A stretch of 64,000 bases of DNA from the NCBI GenBank assembly GCA_902593165.1, contig CACJHI010000003.1, positions 1 to 64,000 on the forward strand, given 5' to 3'. A program made the position numbers and the translations under genes. The first letter of the stretch is position 1. The number at the start of each line of letters is the position of its first letter. This document shows positions 8,718 through 20,727 of this stretch, one piece after another. Source of the DNA: an uncultured Bacteroidota bacterium (lineage in GTDB: Bacteria; Bacteroidota; Bacteroidia; Flavobacteriales; Flavobacteriaceae). The notes beneath the pieces are model-generated. The model did not search any database. It worked only from the letters and a program-made list of their open reading frames with translations, and had not been told where the DNA came from.

Positions 8718-10910
8718 TTGAAAAATCACATTACCTTATTGTTGATTACTATTTGCAAGATTTTATCTGCACAAGATTATACTGTAAAATATACAAGTGA
8801 TGATATAACAATTGACGGGGTTGAATCAGAAAAAGTTTGGGAAAAAGCAAATATTGGAAATGATTTTTGGCAATGGAGACCTTCAGACAACGTAAAAGCA
8901 ATAAAACAGACTGAATTTAAAGCAGTTTTTGATGATGAAAACCTATACTTTCTTGTTAAATCATTTACAAAAGAAAAAGAATTTACTGTTTACTCTTTAA
9001 AAAGAGACTTTAGTACAGCAAGCGCAGACTATGTTCAATTAATCTTTGATACATTTAGTGATGCTACAAACGCATTCCAGTTTCAGACAAATCATCTTGG
9101 TCTCAAAGGTGATGTTTTAGTTTCTGGAGGAAATCGAGACTATAGGACTGATAGAAATTCTTCATGGGATGCAATTTGGTACGTGGAATCAAAATTATAC
9201 GATGACTATTATTTAACAGAAATCAAAATTCCGTTTAATCAACTCTATTTTATGAATGGAACAAAAAAATGGAGATTTAATATGTATAGAAGTGATACTC
9301 AATCATTAGAACACTCAACATGGGTTAATATTCCGCAAAATCAGAGTATTGGTAATCTTGCATATATGGGTGAATTTAATTTTGAAGAACCATTAGGTAA
9401 TTCTAAAAAACCAGTTACTATAATACCATATATCAATGCTATTCAAAGTAAAAATTTTGATAAAGACTTTTTATCAAAAGATTTTGATTATGGCTTGGAT
9501 CTTAAAATTCCAATTGGTAATTCACTTAATATTGATGCAACAATAAATCCTGATTTCTCTCAAGTTGAAGTCGATGATCAGATTGTAAATATAACTAAGT
9601 GGGAGACTAGGTTGCCTGAGAAAAGACAGTTTTTTACTCAAAACTCTGATTTATTTTCAAATTTTGGAACAAGAGAATCTCAAGCATTTTTTTCCAGAAG
9701 GATAGGAGTCGCAAAGAATAAGGACGATGAAACAGTTGAAAATAAAATTTTGGCTGGGGTTAGATTGAGTGGAAAGATTAATAGTTCAACAAGAATTGGT
9801 CTACTAAATGTTCTTACTACTGAAGATATTGAAAACGAAATACCTCAAAATAATAATACTCTTTTAACTTTTAATAAAAAAGTTTTTTCAAGATCAAACT
9901 TTTCATTTTTTCTATTAAACAGAGAGAATACAAAAAAATATGATTTTGTTGATGATTCTAAAAGATATAATAGAGTCATTGGTGCTGAATATAACCTCGC
10001 TAACAATGATGGAAGTTGGAGCGGAAAGGCATTTATTCATAAATCCATTTTACCGGATAAGAGTGATAACAAAAAAAGCTTAAATACCTCATTAAGGATT
10101 ACAAGAAATTCAAGAAATCATTTTATAAACTTCTATTCTGCATATGTTGGTGATAATCATAGATCAGATCTTGGTTATTTTAGAAGGTATGGTGTTTATA
10201 AGTTTGAACCAACATATAAGTATAGAATCTATCCAAATAATCAAAAAATTTTAAATATTGAAATTGGCCATTTCACTTCTTTCGTATTTAGACCTCTTTT
10301 TCAAAATAAACAAGAACTGACATACAATCAAACGTCAATAGATATAAATTATTTAAATCAAGCTGAGCTAAATTTTGAAAGAAGACAGCGAAAAGATTAT
10401 TTATTTTTCCCATTTGACCCTACCAGAACAGATGGAGCTATTCCTCTTCCAGCAAACAGATATTATGATTTTACAGACTATTCAATTTCATATAAATCTC
10501 CTAGCAGAAATCTTTTTACTTCAAATTCAGAGATTTCATATGGATCATTTTATAATGGAACTAAATTTTCACTTCAAAGTAGATTATCTTATAGAAGGCA
10601 GCCCATTTTTAATATGTCGTTAAGATTTAATTATGACTCTATTGAACTGCCTAAGCCATACACAACCAGAAATATTTGGCTTATAAGTCCAAAATTTGAA
10701 CTTACATTTACAAAACAATTATATTGGACAACATATGTACAATATTCGAATCAATCAGAAAATTTAGGGATTAATTCAAGGTTTCAATGGAGGTTTGCTC
10801 CATTATCTGACTTATATTTGGTATATAATGATAATTATTATACAAGTGATAAAATCACACCTCAACTTAGATCAATAAATTTAAAACTTACATACTGGAT
10901 AAATATATAA
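8718..10910 (+). CDS. DUF5916 / CBM9-like outer-membrane-associated protein
   Basis: 730 residues. A signal peptide (about 1-19) is followed by a carbohydrate-binding-family-9-like beta domain (about 20-215; ITIDGVESEKVWEKA, FKAVFDDENLYFLVKSF, LTEIKIPFNQL). A long C-terminal DUF5916 region follows, rich in alternating aromatic beta strands and ending in NLKLTYWINI, which resembles an outer-membrane barrel. These proteins are frequent in Bacteroidota; the function is not established. The start codon is TTG at 8718, which gives a proper signal peptide, and no ATG is available nearby. The DUF4369 lipoprotein follows after one base, so the two are probably co-transcribed. Confidence 0.78.
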   Translation: MKNHITLLLITICKILSAQDYTVKYTSDDITIDGVESEKVWEKANIGNDFWQWRPSDNVKAIKQTEFKAVFDDENLYFLVKSFTKEKEFTVYSLKRDFSTASADYVQLIFDTFSDATNAFQFQTNHLGLKGDVLVSGGNRDYRTDRNSSWDAIWYVESKLYDDYYLTEIKIPFNQLYFMNGTKKWRFNMYRSDTQSLEHSTWVNIPQNQSIGNLAYMGEFNFEEPLGNSKKPVTIIPYINAIQSKNFDKDFLSKDFDYGLDLKIPIGNSLNIDATINPDFSQVEVDDQIVNITKWETRLPEKRQFFTQNSDLFSNFGTRESQAFFSRRIGVAKNKDDETVENKILAGVRLSGKINSSTRIGLLNVLTTEDIENEIPQNNNTLLTFNKKVFSRSNFSFFLLNRENTKKYDFVDDSKRYNRVIGAEYNLANNDGSWSGKAFIHKSILPDKSDNKKSLNTSLRITRNSRNHFINFYSAYVGDNHRSDLGYFRRYGVYKFEPTYKYRIYPNNQKILNIEIGHFTSFVFRPLFQNKQELTYNQTSIDINYLNQAELNFERRQRKDYLFFPFDPTRTDGAIPLPANRYYDFTDYSISYKSPSRNLFTSNSEISYGSFYNGTKFSLQSRLSYRRQPIFNMSLRFNYDSIELPKPYTTRNIWLISPKFELTFTKQLYWTTYVQYSNQSENLGINSRFQWRFAPLSDLYLVYNDNYYTSDKITPQLRSINLKLTYWINI

Positions 10911-10911
10911 T

Positions 10912-11598
10912 ATGAAAAAAACACTTTTAATCTTGTCAAGCATATTAGTTGTTGGGTGTAGCTCAAATAAAGATAGAATGACAGTATCGGGAAATGTCGA
11001 CGGATTAATGAAGGGAACTTTATACCTTCAAGCTCAAAAAGATTCTCTTTTGGTTAATTTAGACTCAATAAATCTTAGGGGTGATGGAAACTATAAGTTA
11101 AGCACAGACATAATTGAACCTGATATTTATTATCTATATCTAGACAAACAAGATGGTGATTCATTAAATGATATTATTACTTTCTTTGGAAATAAAGGGG
11201 ATATACAAATCAATACAAGACTATCAACTTTTGATTCTAGTTTTGAAATTTCTGGATCAGAAAACAGTGATCTTCTAAATGAATACAACTCAATAATAAG
11301 AAAGTATAATATGCAAAATCTAGATTTACTAGAAATATTTTATAATGCACAAATTGAAAATAATCAAACAAGAATAGATTCTGTTAATTCCGAATTGGAG
11401 AACTTGATAAGAAAAAAATATTTATATACTTTGAACTTTTCAATAACTAATTCAGCAAATGAAATATCACCCTATATAGCTGTAAGTCAAATACCTGATG
11501 CAAATGTTGATTTACTTCGTAAAGTATATGATACTCTACCAGAGAGTATACAAGATTCTAAATACGGAAAAATTTTAAAAGAAATTACAATTGATTAA
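10912..11598 (+). CDS. DUF4369-domain lipoprotein lacking the thioredoxin domain
   Basis: 228 residues with a lipoprotein signal (lipobox LVVGCSS, Cys16) and a DUF4369-type beta domain (about 23-115; VSGNVDGLMKGTLYL). A helical region follows and ends in SIQDSKYGKILKEI. In Bacteroidota this arrangement usually precedes a TlpA/ResA-like thioredoxin domain with a CxxC. Here the protein stops where that domain would begin, and no CxxC is seen. It may be a stand-alone envelope binding module or a truncated oxidoreductase. The stop shares the TTAA at 11595-11598 with the convergent QueD-family gene. Confidence 0.7.
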   Translation: MKKTLLILSSILVVGCSSNKDRMTVSGNVDGLMKGTLYLQAQKDSLLVNLDSINLRGDGNYKLSTDIIEPDIYYLYLDKQDGDSLNDIITFFGNKGDIQINTRLSTFDSSFEISGSENSDLLNEYNSIIRKYNMQNLDLLEIFYNAQIENNQTRIDSVNSELENLIRKKYLYTLNFSITNSANEISPYIAVSQIPDANVDLLRKVYDTLPESIQDSKYGKILKEITID

Positions 11599-12002
11599 CC
11601 ACTATACTCTACAAAGTTTCTAGGTGTTTCGTATAGAGTAATTTTTAATTTATAATTATCATCAAAATGAGGGATAAGTCTATTATAAATTAAAACTGCA
11701 ATATTCTCAGCAGAAGGATTTGATGATTTGAAGTCATCAATATCTAGATTCAAGTTTTTATGATCCAGATAATCTTCAACTTCCACTTTGATAATATTTT
11801 TAAGTTTACCAAGATCATATACATATCCTGTTTCTTGATTAATCTCACCTGTTAAACTAACTATTAACTCGTAATTATGGCCATGATAATTTTCATTAGC
11901 ACATTTACCAAAGACTTCTTTGTTTTTCGTGTCATTCCAATCAGGTCTGAACAATTTATGAGCTGCATTAAAGTGAGCTTTTCTACTTACAGTTACTTTC
12001 AT
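11595..12002 (-). CDS. queD: 6-pyruvoyl-tetrahydropterin synthase / QueD family
   Basis: 135 residues with all PTPS-fold landmarks: zinc-binding His residues in FNAAHKL and NYHGHNYEL, the catalytic Cys in FGKCANE (about residue 33), YDLGKLKNII, LDHKNLNLD and a C-terminal LYETPRNFVEY with the pterin-anchoring Glu. QueD makes 6-carboxy-tetrahydropterin for queuosine; PTPS makes pyruvoyl-tetrahydropterin. The spacing resembles both. No other queuosine gene lies nearby. It overlaps idi by four bases (ATGA), so the two form one unit downstream of rpoC. Confidence 0.82.
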   Translation of the reverse strand: MKVTVSRKAHFNAAHKLFRPDWNDTKNKEVFGKCANENYHGHNYELIVSLTGEINQETGYVYDLGKLKNIIKVEVEDYLDHKNLNLDIDDFKSSNPSAENIAVLIYNRLIPHFDDNYKLKITLYETPRNFVEYSG

Positions 12003-12517
12003 TTTTTTAAATAATTATAAAAATACTCAAAAGCTATTTTAAACCAAACTGTATAATTATCTTCATTCTTCATAATATCATTATTTAATGTTTCCATATC
12101 AACCCATTTGAAATCTTCAGCTTCATCTTTATTCAATATAGGGTCATTATCACAGACACCATAAAATACATGATCAAATTCGTGCTCGGTTAATTGATTA
12201 TCAAGTTCAGCTTTATAAATAAAGTCATAGACTTTTCTTAAACTTGTTTTTATACCCATCTCTTCATCAAGTCTTCTATTAGCTGCATCTAATGTCTCTT
12301 CACCTTCTCTTGGGTGACTACAACATGTATTTGTCCATAAACCGCCTGAGTGATATTTTGAAGAAGCTCTTTTTTGAAGTAAAAGCTCATATTTAGAATT
12401 AAAAATAAAAATTGAAAAGGCTCTATGTAAAACACCCTTCTCATGAGCTTCAAGCTTTGGCATTAATCCAACTTGATTGTCATTTTTATCAACAAGAATT
12501 ACCTTATCTTCTGACAT
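11999..12517 (-). CDS. idi: Isopentenyl-diphosphate delta-isomerase, type I
   Basis: 172-residue Nudix-fold protein with the type I IDI hallmarks: WTNTCCSHPREGE (active-site Cys66 and metal-binding His68), the Nudix-like RRLDEEMGI helix, and ELTEHEFDHVFYG with the catalytic Glu. It interconverts isopentenyl and dimethylallyl diphosphate. The isomerase is essential when isoprenoids come from the mevalonate route, which agrees with mvaD and a GHMP kinase elsewhere in this window. The ATG lies nine bases after the rpoC stop, with no terminator visible between. Confidence 0.93.
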   Translation of the reverse strand: MSEDKVILVDKNDNQVGLMPKLEAHEKGVLHRAFSIFIFNSKYELLLQKRASSKYHSGGLWTNTCCSHPREGEETLDAANRRLDEEMGIKTSLRKVYDFIYKAELDNQLTEHEFDHVFYGVCDNDPILNKDEAEDFKWVDMETLNNDIMKNEDNYTVWFKIAFEYFYNYLKK

Positions 12518-12526
12518 TGAGTTAAA

Positions 12527-15500
12527 TTAATAATTTAGCTCTTCTTCCTCTTTATTGATTAGTAAGCTATTATACTCATCTTTAGGGCCAACAATTATAT
12601 CGTCGTATTTTCTCATTCCTGTACCTGCAGGAATTTTATGACCAACAATTACATTCTCTTTTAAACCTTCTAGCATATCATTTTTTCCATTAACTGCAGC
12701 CTCATTTAACACTTTCGTAGTTTCCTGGAAAGATGCTGCTGAAATAAATGATTTTGTTTGAAGAGATGCTCTTGTGATACCCTGAAGTTGAGTTGAAGCA
12801 GTTGCAGGTTTTGCATCTCTTGCATCAACTAGCTTTTTATCATCCCTTTTTAACATTGAGTTCTCATCTCTCAAGTGCCTAGCAGAAACAAGCTGTCCAA
12901 CTTTTAGATTTTCACTGTCACCAGAATCTTCAACAACTTTCATACCATATAATTTATCATTTTGAGCAATAAACTCGTCTTTATATGTAAGTTGATCTTC
13001 TAGAAATAGAGTATCTCCAGTATCAATAATCTTAACTTTTCTCATCATTTGTCTAACTACAACCTCAAAATGCTTATCATTAATTTTAACACCTTGAAGT
13101 CTGTAGACCTCTTGGACTTCATTAACAAGATATTGTTGAACAGCAGAAGGTCCTTTAATATTAAGGATATCATTAGGAGTAATTGATCCATCTGATAAAG
13201 GCATACCTGCTTTAATAAAGTCATTTTCTTGAACAAGAATCTGATTTGATAGCTTAACTAAATATTTTTTAATATCACCAAACTTAGATTCAACAATGAT
13301 TTCTCTATTACCTCTTTTAATCTTTCCAAAAGATACAACTCCATCAATTTCAGAAACTACAGCTGGGTTAGATGGGTTTCTTGCTTCAAATAATTCAGTA
13401 ACTCTAGGTAAACCACCAGTAATATCACCTGATTTAGCTGACTTTCTTGGAATTTTAACTAGAATTTTACCCTTTTCAATTGATTCATCTTCATCAACCA
13501 TAATATGAGCACCAACAGGTAGGTTATATGATCTCAAGGTTACACCTTTTTTATCTTGAATAAGAAGTGTAGGAATTAATTTTTTATCTCTTGAATCAGT
13601 AATAACTTTTTCTTTGAATCCAGTTTGCTCGTCAATTTCAACTTGATAAGTTTTACCAACTTCAATATTTTCATAAACAATTTTTCCTGAAAATTCAGAA
13701 ACAATCACACCATTGAATGGATCCCACTGACACACGATATCACCTTTCGATAACTTTTGCCCATTTTTTATGTTAAGATATGAACCATAAGGTATGTTAT
13801 TAGTACTTAAAACATTTTTTGTTTTAGAGTCTAAAATCTTGATTTCTGTAGTTCTAGATATAACAATATTAGAGGAATTACCTTCGTTATCTTTAGTCTT
13901 GACGACTTTTAAGTCATCAATTTCAGCAACACCATCAAATCTTGATATTAAAGAATTCTCTTCAGAAATATTTCCAGCAACACCTCCTACGTGGAAAGTT
14001 CTTAAAGTTAATTGAGTTCCTGGCTCACCGATAGATTGAGCTGCTACAACACCTACTGCTTCACCAATCTGAACAGGTTTTCCAGTTGCAAGATTCCTTC
14101 CATAACAACTAGCACAAATTCCCTTTTTAGTCTCACATGTTAATGCAGATCTAACTTCAACAGATGTAATAAGAGTATTTTCAATTTTACTTACAGTGTC
14201 TTCTTCTATTAATTTACCACCTTCTATTATCAGTTCATTAGTAGAAGGATCAATTATATCATTAAGTGCAACTCTTCCAAGAATTCTTTCACCTAATGTC
14301 TCTACAATCTCTTCGTTCTTTTTAAGAGCAGTAACCTCAATTCCTCTTAGTGTACCACAATCAAATTCGTTAACAATTACATCCTGAGATACATCAACAA
14401 GTCTTCTAGTTAAGTATCCAGCATCAGCAGTTTTCAGTGCAGTATCAGCTAAACCTTTTCTAGCACCGTGAGTAGAGATAAAGTATTCTAAAATAGATAG
14501 ACCCTCTTTAAAATTGGATAAAATAGGATTTTCGATAATTTCACCTCCACCAATATTTGATTTTTTTGGTTTTGCCATTAATCCCCTCATCCCAGTTAAC
14601 TGTCTTATTTGTTCTTTTGAACCTCTGGCTCCTGAATCAAGCATCATATAAACTGAATTAAATCCTTGCTGATCCTCACTAATTTGTTTCATAGCAAGCT
14701 CGGTAAGTGTAGCATTAGCAGATGTCCAAACATCAATAACCTGATTATATCTTTCATTATTGGTTATAAGACCCATATTATAGTTACCAATAATTCCATC
14801 AACCTGAGTGTTTGCATCGTCTATAAGATGTTGTTTCTGTTCAGGTATAATAATATCCCCTAAACTAAACGACAGTCCACCTCTAAATGCAAATGTGTAT
14901 CCAAGGTCCTTAATTTTATCTAGAAATTCTGCTGTTTCAGGTACAGATGTTACATGTAGAATTTGTCCAATAATTTCTCTAAGATTTTTCTTTGTAAGAA
15001 CTTCATTAAAGAAACCTGCTTTTTCTGGAACAACTTCATTAAAGAAAATTCTTCCTGGTGTAGTCTCTATAATTTCATAAGAATCATCAGATTCAGTTGT
15101 CTTAATCTTACATTTAATTATAGCATTTAAATCAACAATTTTTTCATTATATGCCATATTTACCTCTTCTGGAGAATAGAAAGTGAGTCCTTCACCTTTT
15201 AATTTATGTGATTCAGAAGATTTTCTTGATTTTGTCATATAATAAAGACCTAAAACCATATCCTGAGATGGAACTGTAATAGGGGAACCATTTGCTGGAT
15301 TCAATATGTTATGTGAACCAAGCATTAGAAGCTGAGCCTCTAGTATAGCTTCTGGACCCAATGGAAGGTGAACAGCCATTTGATCACCATCAAAGTCAGC
15401 ATTGAAAGCAGTACATGTTAATGGGTGTAATTGAATAGCTTTTCCTTCAATAAGTTTTGGTTGAAATGCCTGTATACCAAGTCTATGAAGAGTAGGAGCT

Positions 15501-16825
15501 CTATTAAGTAAAACAGGGTGACCTTTTAACACATTCTCTAATATATCCCATACAACAGGTTCTCTTCGATCTATAATTTTTTTAGCAGATTTAACTGTTT
15601 TTACTATTCCCCTTTCAATAAGTTTTCTAATTATGAAAGGTTTGTATAATTCTGCTGCCATATCTTTAGGCAAACCACATTCGTATAATTTTAATTCTGG
15701 ACCAACAACAATTACTGATCTAGCCGAATAGTCCACTCTCTTTCCAAGAAGGTTTTGTCTAAAACGTCCTTGTTTTCCTTTTAATGAGTCAGACAATGAT
15801 TTTAATGGTCTATTAGATTCTGTCTTAACTGCTGAAGATTTTCTTGTATTATCAAATAAAGAATCTACAGACTCTTGAAGCATCCTTTTTTCATTTCTTA
15901 ATATTACTTCAGGAGCCTTAATTTCAACTAATCTCTTTAATCTGTTATTTCTAATAATTACTCTTCTATAAAGATCATTAAGATCAGAAGTAGCAAACCT
16001 TCCTCCATCTAGTGGAACTAGAGGTCTTAATTCAGGTGGAATAACAGGGATTACCTTAACTACCATCCATTCTGGAAGGTTTTCCTTTCTTTCATTTCCC
16101 TCTCTAAATGATTCAACAACCTGAAGTCTTTTTAAAGCTTCTGTTTTTCTTTGTTTTGAAGTCTCATTATTTGCTTTGTGTCTTAGCTCATATGAAAGTT
16201 CCTCTAAATCAATTCGTGAAAGTAATTCAATCAGACATTCAGCACCCATTTTTGCAATAAATTTCCTTTCATCAGCATCTTCTAAAAACTGATTATCAGC
16301 AGGGAGAGACTCCATAATTGTTAGATATTCTTCCTCTGTTAAAAAGTCCATTTTATTAACTGGCTCACCCTCAGCGTTCTTTGCTTCACCTGGTTGAATA
16401 ACAACATATCTTTCATAATAGATGATCATGTCAAGTTTCTTAGAAGGAAGTCCTAAAAGATATCCGATTTTATTAGGTAAAGATTTAAAATACCAGATAT
16501 GAGCAACTGGTACAACCAAATTAATATGACCTACTCTATCTCTTCTCACTTTCTTTTCAGTTACCTCAACACCACATCGATCACATACTATACCTTTATA
16601 TCTAATTCTTTTGTATTTACCACATGCACATTCATAATCTTTGACAGGCCCAAAGATTCTCTCACAGAACAAACCATCTCTTTCAGGTTTATGTGTTCTA
16701 TAATTTATTGTCTCAGGTTTAAGAACCTCTCCTCTAGAATTACCAAGGATAACTTCGGGAGAAGATAGACCGATTGAAATCGTATTAAACTTCTTTTGTG
16801 TCAATAACTCGTTATTTTTTGCCAT
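12527..16825 (-). CDS. rpoC: DNA-directed RNA polymerase subunit beta'
   Basis: 1432 residues, the usual length for Bacteroidota. Visible landmarks are the N-terminal zinc ribbon (CACGKYKR and CDRCG), the catalytic Mg-binding [12 protein letters not shown] near residue 475, the second zinc site (CASCYGRN near residue 910), the bridge/trigger region [16 protein letters not shown], and the C-terminal [11 protein letters not shown]. It forms the active site of RNA polymerase together with RpoB. It follows rpoB after 15 bases, and idi follows after 9 bases. Confidence 0.98.
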   Translation of the reverse strand: MAKNNELLTQKKFNTISIGLSSPEVILGNSRGEVLKPETINYRTHKPERDGLFCERIFGPVKDYECACGKYKRIRYKGIVCDRCGVEVTEKKVRRDRVGHINLVVPVAHIWYFKSLPNKIGYLLGLPSKKLDMIIYYERYVVIQPGEAKNAEGEPVNKMDFLTEEEYLTIMESLPADNQFLEDADERKFIAKMGAECLIELLSRIDLEELSYELRHKANNETSKQRKTEALKRLQVVESFREGNERKENLPEWMVVKVIPVIPPELRPLVPLDGGRFATSDLNDLYRRVIIRNNRLKRLVEIKAPEVILRNEKRMLQESVDSLFDNTRKSSAVKTESNRPLKSLSDSLKGKQGRFRQNLLGKRVDYSARSVIVVGPELKLYECGLPKDMAAELYKPFIIRKLIERGIVKTVKSAKKIIDRREPVVWDILENVLKGHPVLLNRAPTLHRLGIQAFQPKLIEGKAIQLHPLTCTAFNADFDGDQMAVHLPLGPEAILEAQLLMLGSHNILNPANGSPITVPSQDMVLGLYYMTKSRKSSESHKLKGEGLTFYSPEEVNMAYNEKIVDLNAIIKCKIKTTESDDSYEIIETTPGRIFFNEVVPEKAGFFNEVLTKKNLREIIGQILHVTSVPETAEFLDKIKDLGYTFAFRGGLSFSLGDIIIPEQKQHLIDDANTQVDGIIGNYNMGLITNNERYNQVIDVWTSANATLTELAMKQISEDQQGFNSVYMMLDSGARGSKEQIRQLTGMRGLMAKPKKSNIGGGEIIENPILSNFKEGLSILEYFISTHGARKGLADTALKTADAGYLTRRLVDVSQDVIVNEFDCGTLRGIEVTALKKNEEIVETLGERILGRVALNDIIDPSTNELIIEGGKLIEEDTVSKIENTLITSVEVRSALTCETKKGICASCYGRNLATGKPVQIGEAVGVVAAQSIGEPGTQLTLRTFHVGGVAGNISEENSLISRFDGVAEIDDLKVVKTKDNEGNSSNIVISRTTEIKILDSKTKNVLSTNNIPYGSYLNIKNGQKLSKGDIVCQWDPFNGVIVSEFSGKIVYENIEVGKTYQVEIDEQTGFKEKVITDSRDKKLIPTLLIQDKKGVTLRSYNLPVGAHIMVDEDESIEKGKILVKIPRKSAKSGDITGGLPRVTELFEARNPSNPAVVSEIDGVVSFGKIKRGNREIIVESKFGDIKKYLVKLSNQILVQENDFIKAGMPLSDGSITPNDILNIKGPSAVQQYLVNEVQEVYRLQGVKINDKHFEVVVRQMMRKVKIIDTGDTLFLEDQLTYKDEFIAQNDKLYGMKVVEDSGDSENLKVGQLVSARHLRDENSMLKRDDKKLVDARDAKPATASTQLQGITRASLQTKSFISAASFQETTKVLNEAAVNGKNDMLEGLKENVIVGHKIPAGTGMRKYDDIIVGPKDEYNSLLINKEEEELNY

Positions 16826-16840
16826 TTTTTATTTTGTAAT

Positions 16841-19800
16841 TTATTTTTCCTCTAATCTAATGTCTAAACCAAGACCTTTTAATTCATGCATTAATACATT
16901 GAATGATTCCGGGAGCCCAGCTTCAGGGAGGTTTTCACCTTTCACAATTGATTCATAAGCTTTTGCCCTACCTATAACATCATCTGATTTTATAGTTAAA
17001 ATTTCTTGAAGTGCACTTGATGCTCCATATGCTTCAAGAGCCCAAACCTCCATCTCACCAAATCTTTGACCACCAAACTGAGCTTTCCCTCCAAGAGGTT
17101 GCTGAGTTATTAAACTGTATGGACCAATAGATCTAGAGTGCATTTTATCATCAACCATATGTCCAAGTTTTAACATATAAATAACCCCTACAGTAGCAGC
17201 TTGATCAAATTTTTCCCCAGTACCACCATCATAAAGATAAGTGTGACCAAATCGAGGTACTCCTGCTTCATCAGTAAGCTCATTTATTTCATCAAGTGTA
17301 GCTCCATCAAAAATTGGTGTCGAAAACTTTCTGCCAAGTTCCTTTCCTGCCCATCCAAGAACAGTTTCATAGATTTGACCAATATTCATCCTAGAAGGTA
17401 CACCTAGTGGATTTAAAACAATATCTACTGGCGTTCCATCTTCAAGGAAAGGCATATCTTCTTGTCTAACAATTCTTGCAACAATACCCTTATTCCCGTG
17501 TCTACCAGCCATCTTATCACCAACTTTAAGTTTTCTTTTCTTTGCAATATAGACCTTAGCAAGTTTTTTGATTCCAGGAGGTAGTTCATCTCCTACACTA
17601 ATTGTAAATTTTTCTCTTCTAAGAGAACCTTGAATATCATTTTCTTGTATTCTGTAATTGTGAAGAAGAGTAGATATCGTAGTGTTTAAATCATCAGATG
17701 TTGTCCAAACTCCCTTTGTAAGATGTGTATAGTCTTCAACATTTGCTAACATCTTATTAGAGAATTTCTTTCCTTTTACTAGCACTTCATCACCAAGATC
17801 GTTGAATACACCTTGACAAGTCTTTCCATTAACAACAGATGAAAGTTTATTAACAAGTTTAAGCCTTAAATCCTCAAGAATTTTATCATATTTAGTTTCT
17901 AACAACTCTAAATCAACTTTATCTTGAGACCTTCTTCTTTTATCTTTGAATGATCTAACAAATAATTTCTTGTCAATAACAATTCCGTTGAGCGATGGAG
18001 GTGCTTTTAATGAAGCATCTTTAACGTCTCCTGCCTTATCTCCAAATATTGCTCTTAGTAATTTTTCTTCTGGTGTTGGATCTGATTCACCTTTAGGAGT
18101 TATTTTACCAATAAGAATGTCACCAGGTGTAACATCAGCACCTACTCTAATCATACCATTTTCATCAAGTTCTTTAGTGGCTTCTTCACTAACATTTGGA
18201 ATATCATCAGTAAGCTCTTCTGTACCTAGCTTAGTATCTCTTACATCCAGAGAATATTCGTCTATATGAATTGAAGTAAAGATATCCTCTCTTACAACTT
18301 TCTCTGATATAACAATAGCATCCTCGAAGTTGTAACCTTTCCAAGGCATAAAGGCAACTTTAAGATTTCTTCCAAGAGCAAGCTCACCTTTTTGGGTTGC
18401 ATAACCTTCACAAAGGACTTGACCTTTTACTACTTGATCACCTTTGCTTACAATTGGTCTTAAATTTATACATGAGCCTTGATTTGTTTTTTGAAATTTA
18501 ATAAGATCATAAACCTTAGTATCATCATCAAAGCTTAATAACTTTTCATTATTTGAGAGTTTGTATTTAATTACAATTTTATTAGCATCAACATAATCAA
18601 CTACACCATCTCTTTCAGCATTTATTAACACTCTAGAATCAGTAGCTACTGATTTCTCAAGTCCTGTCCCAACTATTGGGGACTCAGGTTTTAAAAGAGG
18701 CACGGCTTGACGCATCATATTTGACCCCATTAATGCACGGTTAGCATCATCATGTTCTAAGAAAGGAATTAATGAAGCAGATATTGATGCAATTTGATTA
18801 GGAGCCACATCAGTATAATTGATATTGTCTGGTGTCACAACGGGAAAGTCTGCCTGATCTCTTGCAATAACTTTTTCAGCTTTTATTTTACCAGAATTAT
18901 CATAGTTAATATTAGCTTGTGCAATTAACTTATTCTCTTCTTCTTCTGCAGATAAATAAGTTATATTTTTAAGATCAATCTTACCGTTTTTTACTTGTCT
19001 GTATGGTGTCTCAATAAATCCAAGGTTATTAACTCTTGCATATACTGATAAAGATGAAATAAGACCAATATTTGGACCTTCAGGAGTTTCAATTGGACAT
19101 AGTCTTCCATAATGTGTATAATGAACATCTCTTACCTCAAATCCTGCTCTTTCCCTAGATAATCCTCCAGGACCAAGAGCAGAAAGTCTTCTTTTATGAG
19201 TAATCTCAGCAAGTGGATTTGTTTGATCCATAAACTGAGAAAGTTGATTTGTTCCAAAAAAAGTATTAATTACAGAAGATAAAGTTTTTGCATTAATCAG
19301 ATCAATAGGTGTAAACACTTCATTGTCTCTAACATTCATTCTCTCTCTAATAGTTCTTGCCATTCTTGCAAGCCCAACACCAAATTGAGATGAAAGTTGT
19401 TCACCTACCGTTCTAACTCTTCTATTTGAGAGGTGATCAATATCATCGATTTCTGCTTTTGAGTTTATTAACTCTATAAGATATTTAATAATTGTAGTAA
19501 TGTCTAATCTAGTTAAAGTTCTCTCTTCCATATCAACATCAAGATTTAACTTCTTATTCATTCTGTATCTTCCTACTTCTCCAAGATTATATCTTTGATC
19601 AGAGAAGAATAATTTATCAATTATACCTCTAGCAGTTTCTTCATCAGGTGGCTCTGCATTTCTCAATTGCCTATAGATATATTCAACTGCTTCTTTCTCT
19701 GTGTTTGTTTGATCCTTTTGAAGAGTATTATAAATAATAGCATAATCTGAATTTTGAGCATCTTCTTTATGAATCAATATAGTCTTAACATCTGCGTCAA

Positions 19801-20650
19801 GTATCTGCTCAATGTGATCTTTTTCTATAACGGTATCTCTGTCAATTATAATTTCATTTCTTTCAATTGAGATAACTTCTCCAGTATCTTCATCAACGAA
19901 ATCTTCATGCCAAGTTCTTAGAACTCTAGCAGCTAATTTTCTGTTAAGTGCTTTCTTTAATCCAGCTTTTGTTACTTTAATTTCTTCAGCTAGATCAAAA
20001 ATTTCTAATATCTCCTTGTCACCCTGATATCCAATAGCCCTAAATAATGTAGTAACAGGCAATTTTTTCTTTCTATCAATATATGCATACATTACATTAT
20101 TAATATCAGTAGCAAACTCAATCCATGAACCTTTAAAAGGTATCACCCTTGCAGAGTAAAGCTTAGTTCCATTAGCATGGAAAGACTGTCCAAAAAATAC
20201 ACCTGGAGATCTATGAAGTTGAGAGACTACAACTCTTTCAGCACCATTAATAATAAAAGTTCCACTTGGAGTCATATAAGGAATAGACCCTAAAAAAACA
20301 TCTTGTACTATTGTTTCAAAATCTTCATGTTCTACATCAGTACAATAAAGTTTTAACCGTGCTTTTAAAGGAACAGAATAACTTAAACCTCTTTGAATAC
20401 ACTCATGCATTGAGTACCTAGGTGGATCAACAAAATAATCTAAAAACTCCAGCACAAACTGATTTCTTGCATCAGTTATGGGAAAGTTTTCTTTAAATGT
20501 GTTAAATAAACCCTCTTCTACTCTTTCATCAGACTTTGTCTCGAGTTGGAAGAAATCTTTAAATGATTTAATCTGAATATCTAAAAAATCAGTTTCAACA
20601 TTTACAGTTTTGGTATTAGAAAAATTTGTTCTCAATTTATTATTAGTCAT
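16841..20650 (-). CDS. rpoB: DNA-directed RNA polymerase subunit beta
   Basis: 1269 residues. Landmarks include the rifampicin-region sequences [20 protein letters not shown] and [20 protein letters not shown], the [17 protein letters not shown] motif, [16 protein letters not shown] near residue 1046, and the C-terminal [18 protein letters not shown]. Together with RpoC it forms the core catalytic centre. A 77-base gap to rplL contains a strong hairpin (20677-20707), which may set the ratio of rpoBC to ribosomal protein transcripts. Confidence 0.98.
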   Translation of the reverse strand: MTNNKLRTNFSNTKTVNVETDFLDIQIKSFKDFFQLETKSDERVEEGLFNTFKENFPITDARNQFVLEFLDYFVDPPRYSMHECIQRGLSYSVPLKARLKLYCTDVEHEDFETIVQDVFLGSIPYMTPSGTFIINGAERVVVSQLHRSPGVFFGQSFHANGTKLYSARVIPFKGSWIEFATDINNVMYAYIDRKKKLPVTTLFRAIGYQGDKEILEIFDLAEEIKVTKAGLKKALNRKLAARVLRTWHEDFVDEDTGEVISIERNEIIIDRDTVIEKDHIEQILDADVKTILIHKEDAQNSDYAIIYNTLQKDQTNTEKEAVEYIYRQLRNAEPPDEETARGIIDKLFFSDQRYNLGEVGRYRMNKKLNLDVDMEERTLTRLDITTIIKYLIELINSKAEIDDIDHLSNRRVRTVGEQLSSQFGVGLARMARTIRERMNVRDNEVFTPIDLINAKTLSSVINTFFGTNQLSQFMDQTNPLAEITHKRRLSALGPGGLSRERAGFEVRDVHYTHYGRLCPIETPEGPNIGLISSLSVYARVNNLGFIETPYRQVKNGKIDLKNITYLSAEEEENKLIAQANINYDNSGKIKAEKVIARDQADFPVVTPDNINYTDVAPNQIASISASLIPFLEHDDANRALMGSNMMRQAVPLLKPESPIVGTGLEKSVATDSRVLINAERDGVVDYVDANKIVIKYKLSNNEKLLSFDDDTKVYDLIKFQKTNQGSCINLRPIVSKGDQVVKGQVLCEGYATQKGELALGRNLKVAFMPWKGYNFEDAIVISEKVVREDIFTSIHIDEYSLDVRDTKLGTEELTDDIPNVSEEATKELDENGMIRVGADVTPGDILIGKITPKGESDPTPEEKLLRAIFGDKAGDVKDASLKAPPSLNGIVIDKKLFVRSFKDKRRRSQDKVDLELLETKYDKILEDLRLKLVNKLSSVVNGKTCQGVFNDLGDEVLVKGKKFSNKMLANVEDYTHLTKGVWTTSDDLNTTISTLLHNYRIQENDIQGSLRREKFTISVGDELPPGIKKLAKVYIAKKRKLKVGDKMAGRHGNKGIVARIVRQEDMPFLEDGTPVDIVLNPLGVPSRMNIGQIYETVLGWAGKELGRKFSTPIFDGATLDEINELTDEAGVPRFGHTYLYDGGTGEKFDQAATVGVIYMLKLGHMVDDKMHSRSIGPYSLITQQPLGGKAQFGGQRFGEMEVWALEAYGASSALQEILTIKSDDVIGRAKAYESIVKGENLPEAGLPESFNVLMHELKGLGLDIRLEEK

Positions 20651-20676
20651 ATTTTAGAGTTTTATTCAAACAAGCA

Positions 20677-20707
20677 TAGGCCTTTAGATAAAATTTCTAA
20701 AAGCCTA
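20677..20707 (-). promoter_or_regulatory. Hairpin between rplL and rpoB (possible attenuator or processing site)
   Basis: An inverted repeat of about 12 base pairs pairs positions 20677-20688 with 20696-20707 around a 7-base loop, with one G-T pair. It sits in the 77-base gap between rplL and rpoB. No long T tract follows on the minus strand, so it is not a full intrinsic terminator. Its place matches the partial attenuator and RNase III site known in the Escherichia coli rplL-rpoB gap; equivalent function is inferred. Confidence 0.5.
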
Positions 20708-20727
20708 AAAAATGAAGTTATTTTAAC

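Noticed and set aside
13296-18269. Several plus-strand reading frames of 60-107 codons opposite rpoC and rpoB
   Set aside because: They mirror conserved RNA polymerase codons and show no independent motif or start context.
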